Part shown: positions 1-12,000 of the stretch, one piece after another
How the letters are laid out: every line of letters starts with the position of its first letter
Position numbering within the stretch: the first letter of the stretch is position 1
DNA from: Nocardia lijiangensis NBRC 108240
Lineage (GTDB): Bacteria > Actinomycetota > Actinomycetes > Mycobacteriales > Mycobacteriaceae
Assembly: GCF_001613045.1 (NCBI RefSeq)
Contig: NZ_BDBP01000003.1
Coordinates: forward strand, 1-63,785
DNA length: 63,785 nt
Direction: 5' to 3'
Notes under the pieces: generated by a model
What the model was told of the DNA's origin: nothing
Database searches by the model: none
The model's input: only the letters and a program-made list of their open reading frames with translations
Position numbers and translations under genes: made by a program

Positions 1-3000
1 GAGGTCATCACCCTGCAACAACTCCGGCTCGGCGGCCTGCTTCGCGGCGGCCTCCTCCGCAAGGCGGCGCTCCTCCGCAAGGCGGCGCTCCTCCGCCGCC
101 GCCACCCGTTCCTCCATCAGGTTGGCGTTCTCGCGGATCGGGCCGCTCGGCGGGTGGCTCGCGACATTGTCGATGCTTTGCACCACGAGTTGACCGGCAC
201 CGGGCAGTACGCGCAGCGTGACCCGCACCGGGCCGGTGCTGTGCTCCAGGGAGTTCGCGACCGCCTCGCTGGTCGCCAGCCACACCATTTGGAGGTGCAC
301 GGGCGCGTCGGCGCTCCAGCCGATGTCCGCGAGCTGATCCCGCAGCCAGCGCCTCGCGATTCCGGCAGGACGGACGCGCTCGCGCTTGGCGTGGTCGTGC
401 TCGTAGAGGTCGTCGGGACGTTCGGTATCCGTAACCTCCTCGCCCACGGTCGTTTCCGCATAGTGCCCGGGGTGCCCCTCCAACACCGCACCGGACTGGG
501 CGAGCCACGGCAGGATCACCGATTCGTGCATTTCGACGAACGCGTCGGCGAGCCGGATCGGGTCCGAACCCGGCTGGAAGGCCGGATCCTTCGTGTCCAC
601 ACCGGCGTAACCCAGATCGAGGTCCCGGTACCGCATCGTGATGCCGTTCGCGTCACGGGTGAATTCCAGCGTAACCCGGCCCGAGCCACCGCGTGTGAGG
701 TCGAGCGCCAACGTCACCGACAGCGTGTCGACCGGCCCGCCGGCGGTCTCCAGGTGCTGCATGTCCACGCTCTCGACCCGCGTCGCGAAATGCGTTCCGG
801 AGCCCGCCAACTGGGCCGCGTGCCCGCCCTCGCCATCGAGGAGATCGCCGACCGAGATGGTCGGGGTGCCGTCGAGCCACAGGCTCGGAGTCTCGGGATT
901 TACTGCGCCGGGCGGGTTCTCGTCGAACTCGAACCACACGGTCTTGGCGTTACCGGCGTCCGGCGCGACGTCACCGTCCTCGACCGTATGCCAGCCCGCG
1001 CGCTGCGCCAGCGATTTCAGCAGCGTCACGCCACCGACGTCACCCGCGGGTGCGACCGGGAATCGTGAACTGCCATCGGTCATTTCGACACTGACCAAGC
1101 GTTCGCCGACCGGGCCGGACACCCGCACCTCGAACGTCCCGTCCCCGTCGGTGTGCACCCGGGCGTTGCGTGCCAGTTCCTCGGCCAGCCGGCTGGAGGA
1201 GACCACGTCCTCCGACACCCGCCAGCCGGGCATCAGCAGCGGCGTCAACCGGCCCGCCAGCTCGACGTCGGCCGGATTCTCCTGCCGCACCGGCATTTCC
1301 AGTGCAACGGCGGGGTTGCCGGGTGCGCCGTTGATGGTGAGGACGATGGCGCTGTCACTGCCCTCGGGTGTCATCGCCACGCGGACGCGTCCGCCCGTCG
1401 GCGAATCGGAGGTCTCGATCTCGACCTGTCCGCCCGCGCGCAGGACATCCATCAACACCGCGGCGACCACCGGCACGGAGTCGGTGTCGCCGCGGGCGTC
1501 CAGCACTTCGGATACCCGGGCCAGGGCATCGGCGGCGGTCGGATCGACGTTCGGCGATCCTTGCGCGACGGCCTCGTCGGCACCGATGTTGTAGGCGGGC
1601 CGCGCCGCCGGATCGGACGGGAAGGAGTCGAGGGGGCGGACCGGTTTGCCCACGCGGTCGAAGACGATGCCGGACAGCGCCACAACGCCCGGTCGGGTCG
1701 AACCCCACCGGTAGGCGCGCCAGGTCTTGGTGCGCGGGTCGAACTCCATGACAATGCCGTTGCGCATGGCCATGGCGTAGGCGTGCGCGCCGATGCCGTT
1801 GGCGTCGGGACCGGCGTAGTGCTCGACGACCAGGATCTCCGACGCCGGATCGCGGCTGTCGAGCAGGCGGAGGGCGATCGCGTCGCGGGAGGTCAGGCGT
1901 TCCAGACGGCCACCGGCGTGCACTTCGGCCTCGTCGGCGGTGCGCCCCGCGAGCCCCGGCGGTTCCGTGAACGGCAGGATGTTGCGGTCCGGCTTGCCGC
2001 GGCCGATCACGTTCAGCGACTCGTCCAGGCAGTCGTTGTCGGTGATCTCGGTCTGGTCGGCCGGTGCGTGGGCCTGCGTGCCGTCCGGCGCCAGCACACC
2101 GGGGACGGCCGCCGCGTCGCGGGCCGCGGTGATGTGCGCGAGGGTCGCCAGACCCTCGGTGGGCGTGCGAGTTTCGGGGTCGGCGAAACCGAACCAGCGC
2201 AGGTGGGCCTGTTCGGCGGGGTTGTCGACGGCGGCCGCGGGCAACGCCTGCGCGGGCAGATCGGTGGCCGAGAGCAACTGGCTCTTGGGGCCCGTGAGCG
2301 CTCGCACGCCATTCCGCAGGAATCGCGCGGTTCGGGTCTGCCCGGCGAGCATCCGGACGTCGAGCCCGGACAGGAGCTGACGGACCCGCATGGTCGTCCA
2401 CTGGGCGGGTGTGGCGGGCGCCAGGAACACCGACCCGGGCGGCAGCCCGAGCCGCGCGGGCGACGGCACGCGATCCAGCGAGTCCGGGTTCAGCGAGATC
2501 ACGGTGGCGAGCTGGCCGGACAGTCCGTGGTTCTCGTTCGCCTGGGCCGCGACGTCGACATCGGTGCCCATGGCGATGAGATGGTTCTGCGGCATCACCG
2601 CGTCGGTCTCGCCCGCCATCAGGTTGTGGTGGGCGCGCACCGCGTTGTAGGTGCCGATGCGGTTGCGCAGCGCCTGTTGCGCATGCGATCCGGAGTCGCC
2701 GAGGCGTCCGATCACCGCGACCGAGCCGCCACCGGCCTCGGCGGCGACAGCCTCGTAGAGGTTCACCATCGAGTACAGGTACTTGTCGGCCTCGGCCGGG
2801 TCGGTGTTCTGGCCGAACTCCACCCAGAACACGTGGTCGGCGGAATCCACCGGGCCGACCGAGAATTCGGCCATACCGCGGCCGTTCGCGAAATTCGACT
2901 GGGCCAACCGGATCAGCACCTGCGGCGGGGTCAGCGGCGCACGGACCTGCGCGGCCACCTGCACACCGCGATACAACCCTTTCCAAATCGACTCGGCGTC

Positions 3001-6000
3001 GTTGAGCAGCACCGCATCCCGAGGCCCCAGGTCGAGCTGATCGCCGAGCCGGGCGACGATGCCGCGCAGCACATGCTGGTGTGCACGGTCGCGCACGCTG
3101 GCAGGCAGCCCCTCGGCATTGGCCATAGACCTCGGGTAGTCGTACAGCATCCGCAGCCGCTGGCTCTGGGTCAGCCCCGCCCACCACCGGGCCAGCCGCA
3201 GCGCGTGCTGCGGGCTTTGATCTCCGATCAGCAGGGTCGAAATCTCGAAACTCTCCCCGAAAGCCCCGAAAACATTGTGCGCGCGCTGAAGCAGGCGCAC
3301 CGCCTCGGCGCCCTCTTCCGCGTCCGGGATCGGTCCGTCGAGCTCCCGCAGGGTGGAGGTGGCATCCCACGGGGCGTTGTCGGGCGCTTCCAGCGGCCGG
3401 TGGCGATTGCCAGCCGGGCCGTCGGGGTAGCTCGGGGCGGTCTTGTCGGTGAAAACGACATCCGGCGTGTGGTGTTCGGTGTTTGCCTGCCAGCCCGCCG
3501 GTGTCTCGGTCGCGGCGATGCCGAGACCGGCGGCGATCAGCGCGAGCTTGCGCTGGACGGTGTTCGGGGCGTGAGTAGCCGTGTCGGCGAAGCCGTGGCG
3601 CACATCGATGGGTTGCGGACCGATCGGGCCGCCCGCGATGCGCTGTGCGGCGAACTCCTCCACCGAAACGCCGATGCCCAAGCGGCTGAACAGGGTTCGG
3701 CTCACGCCAGGTGGGCGGCCGTCCGCCCAGGCCACCAGCTCGCCGGAACGCGAGACGACGTAGACCGGAGCGCCGAAACGTTCGGCCTTCTCGGTCGCGA
3801 TGTCGAGTTCGGCGGCGACCGCGTCGGCGAAACCGAATTCCGCGGTGGTCTGGATCGGTCCGGTGCCGGCCGGGTCGATCAGGACGACGGCTTCGACAAG
3901 CCGGGCCGCGGGGTCGATGCTGCCGAGTCGGCCCGCGACGAAATCGCCACCGGCTCCGGCGGCATTGACGACGAGCCCGCCGGTGCCGTGCCCGAACAGG
4001 TAGTTCGACGGCATGTCGATGCCATCCGACTCGTCGTCCGTCTCGATGTCGGCCAGCGCGTCGTTCATTTCCCGGCCCGCGTGGAAGGCGGTGACATCGC
4101 GCAGCAGGAGGTTGCCCACCTGCGCGGTGCGCGCGGCCACGGTCTCCGGGCGGATGCCGAGATCCTGGTCGGTTCCGACCCAGGCGATCACCGCGACCGC
4201 GTCCTTGTCCGCCCGCACCTGGTTGCGCAGCGTCCGAGCGGTCACGTCGTAGTGGTTGCGCGCCGCGAGCAGGACCGGATCGAGGTCGCCCAGGCCCGTT
4301 CCCGCATCGGGCACGATCCAACTCACCGACCGGGCGGTGGCGAGCTTGCCGTAGCCGATCAGGGCACGGCCCGCACCGTAGGACAGCAATTGGACCTGCG
4401 GCGGTCGCAGCGAGCGGTGCACGGTGCGTGCCAAAGCCTCGGCGCGCAGCAGGGATCGGGCGGTGCCGTGCAGGTCGGCGAGCCGCGCGCGCTGCGGCGG
4501 AGTCAGCTCGCCATCGGCAATCGCACTGAGCTGGCGGATCTCTCGGGCCAGCGCGATCCGGTTGGCATAGTCGCGCAGGCTGTTTCGCAGTTCGTCGTGC
4601 GTCACCGGCACGTCGGTGGACACACCGTCGGTGTTGCCGATCACCTCCGGGTACACCCGCATCAGCACGTCCTGATCGGTCGGCGACAGCGAGGTCCAGT
4701 AGGCGAAGTTCACGGCGGTCAGCAGGCGCGCTTCGGTCACCGGATCCGGCGGCATCTGTTCCGGATGCAGCAGCACCGCTGGATCCGTGCCGCGCCCGGA
4801 CGGGTGCATGGCGAGCAGTTCGGCGGCGCGTTGCCGGTCGGCCTCGGTGAAGCCGGGGTCCTTCGGGAACACGCGACGGTCGTCCAGGGCGACCGCGGGT
4901 GCCGGATCCATCTGGGCGATGAGCGCGCCGGTCCGGGTTTCCGGGTCGACGGGGTGATCGGTGTTGGGCTGCAACGGTTTTCCGTCGACGTCGTAGCCGA
5001 TCGCGGTGGTGAGCACCACGTCCAGGGTGGACTCGTTGAACCGGTACGGCCGCAACGCGCCGTTGTCGACGTTCGGGTCGCTCATCATGACCCGGCCGCC
5101 GTGGCGGACCATGTTCCCGTTCTCGTCCACATTGGCCAGCAGGAACATGTGCGCCGCGTTGTCGTACCCGTAGTTGACGACCACCAGCGACGCGGTCATC
5201 GGGTTCGCCGGATCGCCGAGCTGATGGGCAATCGAGTCCCGGTCGGTCTGTACCCGCAGGCGGCCGCGCCCGTAGAACTCCGCCTCGTCGGCACTGCGCC
5301 CGGCCAGTCCGGCGCCGTCGTCGGGCGGGTCGACATCCAGGCCCAGGTCGTCGTGTCCGGTGCGCAGCGACACGTCGACGCAGTTGCCGATATGCCCGTC
5401 GTACCAGGTGCCGCTCCACGGCTGGGCCAGTGACGGATCCAGGCGGTACAGCTCCTGCGGGTTCAGCTCATTCGAGATCAGCTCCGCGTTGTCGCGGCCC
5501 AGGTCCTCCTCGAGCTCGACGATCCGGCCGCTCGCCGGATCGATAGGCATCTGCACGTTCGTGGAATCCTGCGCCGTCGGATCCGACAGGCCGGGCCGGT
5601 GCTCGTCGAAGGTGACCTCGTCGATCCTGCCCGCGGCGATCCGGCCGAAATTGCGCAGCGCCTCGGTCGGACTCCCGGTGCGGGGGTCGTAGTCGAAGTA
5701 GCTGCTGCGCACGGCCTCCGGATGGCGGTAGCCCTCGGACGAGGAGATCTCCGCGGCCACCCGCTTGGCCCCGAAGGCCGCCGTCGCCGGATCCAGGCCG
5801 GTGCCGTACCCGTGGTATCGGCCCTGAGCCCCGGGTTCGTCGGAGCCCAACCAGGTCTGCTGATCCTTGGAAGTGGCCGCGACATAGACGTTCTCGGGAT
5901 TGATGCCGGTCTCGGAGGCGTGTGCGAGCGGCAGGCCCGACGAGCCGACGATCACGAGATCGGTGACCTGGGAGTCCGCACCCGGGAGCGTCGACCAGGC

Positions 6001-9000
6001 CGTGGCGGCGATCAGGGAACCCGCGCTGTCCAGTGCGAAGACGTGCATCTCGGGTGCGGGCGTGCTCGCCTGTGCGCGGGCGGCATTGATCGCGGCGAGG
6101 TCCCGGGCGAGCAGCTGGGCGTCGGCGGTCACGGAGTCGCCGTAGCCGCGCCAGGCGATGACCGCGTACTCACGGTCGGCATCCGCCAGGACCGCGGAGT
6201 CGAACAGCTGCGTCGCGTGAATCAGATTGTCCGGCACCGTGGTAGCCGTCACCTGCACGGTGTCCGGAGCCGACACCATGGTGGATACCGAATCGGCGGT
6301 CTCGAGGTTGCCGAAGGTGACGACGCTACGCACCTGTCCGTCCAGCGACGGCATGTAGGTCCGCAGGTTCACCGCGGGCCAGCCGGGGATGTCCTCGCTG
6401 TTCGCCACCATCTCCAGCAGGTCGAAATGGAGCTCCGACAGGGCCTTCTTCAGTGCGCGGGCACTGGGCGACAGATTCTCGCCCATGGCCAGCAACGCGC
6501 GCCGGTCGTTGTCGAGCAGCTCCTGGTTGACCTGATCGCGCACCGGCTCGGGAATGCCGTCGGCCTGCCCGATCTCGCGCGGCGCCAGCTTGATCAGCGC
6601 TGCCTGCTCGGCCGGATCCAGTGCGTCCCACCACTGCCGGTTGCGAGTCGCGAGGTCGCCGGATTCGCCGAGCAGATCGGTGTAGTGCTCGGCGTGCAAC
6701 AGAATGCTCGCATCGGCGTCGGCGCCCAAGCGGGACAATGCATTCCGCACCAGCGCCTGTTCGTCGGGTGTGCCCTCGGGCGGCGCCCAGAGGGTGGGCG
6801 GCGCGCGATCTCCGTTCGAGTCCGGATTCGTGGTGCCGATCGCGAACTCCGGATGCGCGGCCGGGTCGGCGGGGAACTCGCTGATGGGGCGCAACGGATT
6901 TCCGGCACGGTCGAAGGCGATGCCCGACATCGCCACCGCGTCCGCCCCAGCCTCACCCCGCACGAACGGCCGCCACGCGCCGTTGTTGTCGTTCAGGTCC
7001 CGCACCATGATCCGGCCGCCTCGGTTGGCCATCACGTAGGCGTGCGCGCCGATACCGTTCACGGCGGACGCGTAGTGGTCGACCATGATCGCGATCGACA
7101 GCGGATCCTTCGGATCCAGCAGGCGCGCGGCCACCTCACCCCGGCTCTCGAAGCGCTGCAACCGTCCCTTCGCCTGCTCTTCCAGCTGCGCACCGGTCCG
7201 CCCACGCATCCCGGGCTCATCGGTGAATGACTGCGCGACAGTGCTGCCTGTTTCCGAGATCACCGTGTCGACGGCGTCGTCCGCACACCGCTGCTGGGTT
7301 TCCGGCTCGGCCGTCTGATCCGTAACACCCCGTGGAGCAACAATTTCCGGCTCCGCGAAGCCGTGTTCGCCATCGGTGACCGTCGGGTCCGCCGCGCCGC
7401 GCGGCACGCCCATGGCCGCGGGCCGCGTCGCTTGTTCGCCTGCCACGACGGTGGGCGGCGGCGCCTTCGGATCCGCGAGGTCGGCGGCGGAGCCGTGCAC
7501 GGCACCCTCGATCCGCAATACGAAACCCGTCGTCCCGGTGTTCGCGCCGGGCTCGGCGACCCCGCGCGACGCCGTATCCGGAAGCGAACGGTTCTCCGCT
7601 GGGCGGGCGCCTGCGGATGTGGTGTCGGCGGCGACATTCCGCTGCGTCTCGGACCGAACACCGAGTCGCTCGGCGGCATCGATGATGCGCCGCGCCGTTT
7701 CGGGACGTATCGCTGGATCATTCGCCAACGCACGCCTCACCGTGCTCACACTCAGCCCGGTAGCGCTCGCGACGTCCCCCAGGGTGGCCCGGCGGCCCGT
7801 GGTCTTCGGAAGATGCAGGTCGCTCAGATGCTGTGGCAGGTGCTGCGTGAGGGCGCCGAGAGCTCGGCGCTCCAGATTGGTGATGGCGCGTTCGGTGCGC
7901 CCCATCTGCTGCGCGACCGCCTCGATCGACTTGCCCTGGACAAAACGCAGGTCCAGACACTGCCTTTCGTCCTCGGCCAGCTGAGCCATCGCGTTGGACA
8001 GAGTGCCGCTGCGTTGCGCCGCGACGAATATCGGTGAGACAGCGCCGTCGCCGGGCCCAGCGGTAGTGGGTCGCGAAGCAGACTGGTCGTCTTCGACGTT
8101 CGACTGCTGTATGGCGCCACGGATCGAGGTGCTCCATTCGGTGCCGAGATCACCGATGAGCAGCGTCGCCATTCGCGCGTAGGCGCGACGTTGCAGACTC
8201 TGGATCGCGGACTCGGGCTTCCCGAGCGCAGCGCCGATGGCCACGTGTTTGCGACCCTCGAAGATACGCAGTGTGATGAACCGCTGCTCCAGCTCGGTGA
8301 GCCCGGACAGGTTGCGCCGCAGCGCCTCCCGCGGAGCGGCCGAAACCAGCGCGGCGGATTCCGGATCGGTCAGAACAGGACGCCCGGTCAACTCGCCAGC
8401 CAATTTCCGCACGGCTTCGCCGAAGATCCTGTCGACGGACTTCACGGCGAGCGGGTGCATGGCCTCAGCCGCTTCAGCACGCGTCATGCCCCGGACTATC
8501 CGCATTCGAACAATGCGCTTTTCGTTGCCATTGAGCACCTGCATCGCCCGGGACAGTGCTTTCTTGTTCGTCCGCTGGGTCTCCTGTACCAGCTTCAAAG
8601 CGTTGCCTGGTTTTCCGGACGGTATCGGGTCGGGGCCGCCAGACAGCATTCTGGCCAGCTTCGGAACGGCCCGGTACTGCGTAGTCCACAACGCGCTCTG
8701 TTTGCGCCCGGTCAGCGCGGCGATCTCAGGGATACTCAGGCCCTGTCCGAACCGCAGCTCGACGAATTCCTTCGCCGCGGGCGACAGCTTCGCCGCGGCT
8801 GCCAGCACGGCATCTCGGTTGGCCGGGTCTCTGACCAACAGCATCGCGGGGCTGCTGTCGACGGAGTCCGGCTCCGCGGTCGTCGCACTCTCGGGTCGTT
8901 CGTCGGCTTCCGCCACGTCGACGGCCGAATCGGCTGCTGTGACACCTTCCGGTGCGCCGTTGACGAGCCAGTCCGCCAGTTGCCGCGCGGCGTGGTTGCG

Positions 9001-12000
9001 CTGCTGGCGTATGCCGTTCTCGGTGCTGTCGATCCGAGCGGCGATCTCCGCGAGCGTGTCACCGTGCAGCACACCCTCGATGACATGCCGACGATTCGCG
9101 GTGAGATATCCGAGCAACGGCTCCAGTGCGGCGTGGTCTGCCTCTCGCACCGCCGCCAAAGCCTCGTCCACGGTCAGCGGTACCGCGCTGTCCGACAGTA
9201 GGTTGGCCAGCTGGTCGGCAGCTCGTTTGCGTGCTTTGCGCACCGCGTTTTCGCTGCGATGCAGTTCGGCGGCAATCTGTTCCGTCGTTTTGCCCCGCAG
9301 AGCCAATTCGATCACCGCACGACGCGCGACCGGAATTCTGGCCAGGTGCCGAGCGAACTCGTCGTTGCGCTCGTGGTACGCGTCCTCGACGGCCTCCCAG
9401 TTCGGGTCGGCGTCCGGACGCGGGACGCCGGTGAGCGCATCCGACAACCGCTCCACGGCCCGCTTCCTGATGCGCGAGAGCTGTGCCGGTTCCCGGCCCA
9501 TCTCGGCTGCTACCGCGGGCCATTCGCGGGATCGGAGGATCCGCAGCTCGGCGAACTGCCGTTGCGCCGGGGATAGTTTCGCGATCGCTCGCTCCAACGT
9601 CCGCCGATTCCGCGGCTCCTGCGCGGCGCGCATCAAGCGCGATTCCGGATTGTTCCGCTCCTCGAGCGCGGCGGCAATGGACTGGGCAAGATCCCGGATC
9701 GCCCGCTTCTCCGCGACCCGGGCGTCCGCCCTTGCCTGCTCGGAATTCAGGTTCAGGGCGGCGCATGCGTCCTCGAAGGACATCGTGTCGCGTACTCGCA
9801 GCATCAACCACCGGCGCTGGTCCTGCCGCAGCCCCTTCAGCCCTGCCTGTACGTCGGAACGGCTCGCCGCAGCCAACGCCTCACTCTCCGGACCGTTCTC
9901 AGACAGGTGCGGCGCGACCGCGTGCAATTGGTCGCGTAGCCGCTGCCGGAAGCTGTCGAACCAGCGTTCCTCGGCCACCTTTGTTTGGTCCGTGGTGGCC
10001 AAAGCTTGCTTCGGCCCGACCGGGCCGGGGCTTGGATCAACCGGCGATCCGCCCTCCGGACCGTCGTCGGTCTCGTTCGACGCATCCGGCTGTCCTCCGG
10101 CCGGGTCGGAATCGAGCCCGTCCCGCACCATGTCCGGCAGTCCGCCACGGTACGGCCAGGTGTCGCCGGTGATCTTGCCGTTGTCCTTGATCTCGGTGAA
10201 CCTGTCCACCGCGCCCTGAATGGCTTCGGGTTCGAGGCCGTCCAGGATCGCGCGCACGTCCGCCTCGGTGACCGACGCGACCAGCGCCATCGCGTCGGGG
10301 TGGAGGTCTCGGCCCAGCGCGTCGGCCACGAAGACCGACTGGATATCGAACTGGGCGAAGGAGTTCTCGTCCACCGGGAAGGTGGTTTCGTCGTCGGTCG
10401 ATACGACACGACCGGACGGGGTGGTCATGATGTCGCCCACGTGGCGGTCGCGGTTGCCCGCGATGTAGTCGACGATCGCGATCATGTCGCGGATCAGCCG
10501 GTCGTAGCCGCGTACCGCACGTCCGCTCTCCGCGCCCGGCACGTACTCCTGGAGGATGCCCGTGCCCTTGCTGCCTTCCCACAGATAGGTGGGCGGCTTG
10601 AGGTGGAACGTCAGCAGCCGGTAGAGCAGGTAGGTCTTGACCTCGCGCAGCGCGCGGCCCGAAGGCGGGATGTGCGCGGTGTCGGCGTCGCCGTGGAACG
10701 GCTTGTACACCCAGACGGTGTCGCTGCCCTCGAAGGTGACCCGGATGAGTCCGTGCGAGCTGAGTTCGGTATCGGTGAAGGCGGATTCGCGAGCCGGTCC
10801 GAGGGTGCGCGGGTCGGCGGACTCGAAACTGGCCTGATCGGAATCGGTTTCGGCCTCCGCGTCCGTTTCGGAGTCGGCGTCGCCGACGTGATCGCCGTGG
10901 ATGCGTCCGTTGGTGCGAATCTCGTCGAGCCGGTTCAGCACTCCCTCGATCTGGGTCGCGCTGAGCCCACCCTGTTCGAGCAGCTGACGCAGGCCCTGCG
11001 GCTCGATCGCCGCGACCTGCTCCAACACCGCCGCGTCGATGGGCCGGAACAGCGAGGACGCGACGAAATCCGAGCTCTCCCAGAAGCCCGCGAGGTAGTC
11101 CACCACGCCGTGCGCGGCGCGCTGGATTCGGGTGGCGGCGTCGAAGTCGCGGCCCGGTTCGAAATCCGGGACGAAAGCGCGCAGCACGTCGCGCACGACA
11201 TTGCCTGTGCCCCTGGGCTTTCCGCCGCCGCCCGGCGCGCGGTGCGCATGCGTATCCGGGCCGCTTTCGGGATCGAAGGCGAACACCGTGCCCGGATCGC
11301 GACGATACCGCGCCGCGCCGCCGCTCTCGGGGTCGGCGCTCGGCGTCGCCGGATCAGTAGCGCCCGTCCTCGATACTCCCGCATCCGACCGCACAGGCGT
11401 GACAGTGGTCGGACCGGACAAGCCCTCGCCCACCGAGGGATCCACGGCTTGCGGGCCGACGTCTGGACCGCCGGGACCTGTGCCGGGATCGACAGGAGAC
11501 CCGCCCTCGGGCCCGTCGTCGCCGTCGGCACCGGTATCGCCGTTGGGCTCGGGACCGTTCTGCTCCGCGGCGACCTCCGCGAGGTTGTCGCGGGCGGTGT
11601 TCACCTCGGCGGCGGTCGGGGCGGGTGCGGCGTTCGCGAGCAAACTGCTGTAGTGCTCCGCGGCCTCCAGAGCCCCGGTGTGGGTCAGCCAGTCGGTGTA
11701 CCGGCCGAGCACTTCGGGATCGGTATCCGGGTCGCCGGACAGATCCTTCTGTTCCAGTACGGTTTCCAGATTGGCGACCGAGGTTTCCAGCTCCAGCGCC
11801 AGTGCGGTGGCGAGGCGGGCGCAGTCGGTGCGCAGCTGGCGCAGCCGCGGAGAGTCCGCGGTCAGCTCGGCCGGATCCACTTCCAGCAGAGCTGCCATCT
11901 CGGCCAGGTTCTCGCGGGCCGCCTCCAGCTGGGAGTTCGAGTCCGGTTCCGCCGCCGGAATCGGCGGGAGCGCGTCGGCACACAGGTCGACGAACGCGGC

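Noticed and set aside
1153..5433. Plus-strand open frame of 1,426 codons and a minus-strand frame of 1,354 codons in the same place
   Set aside because: Both overlap the true frame of giant B, which here encodes recognisable deamidase, DUF1023 and HATPase motifs. The other two translations are low-complexity Arg-rich strings.
7780..9850. A genuine sigma factor gene embedded in the region
   Set aside because: There is no region 2, no start or stop, and the units are continuous in frame with giant B on both sides.
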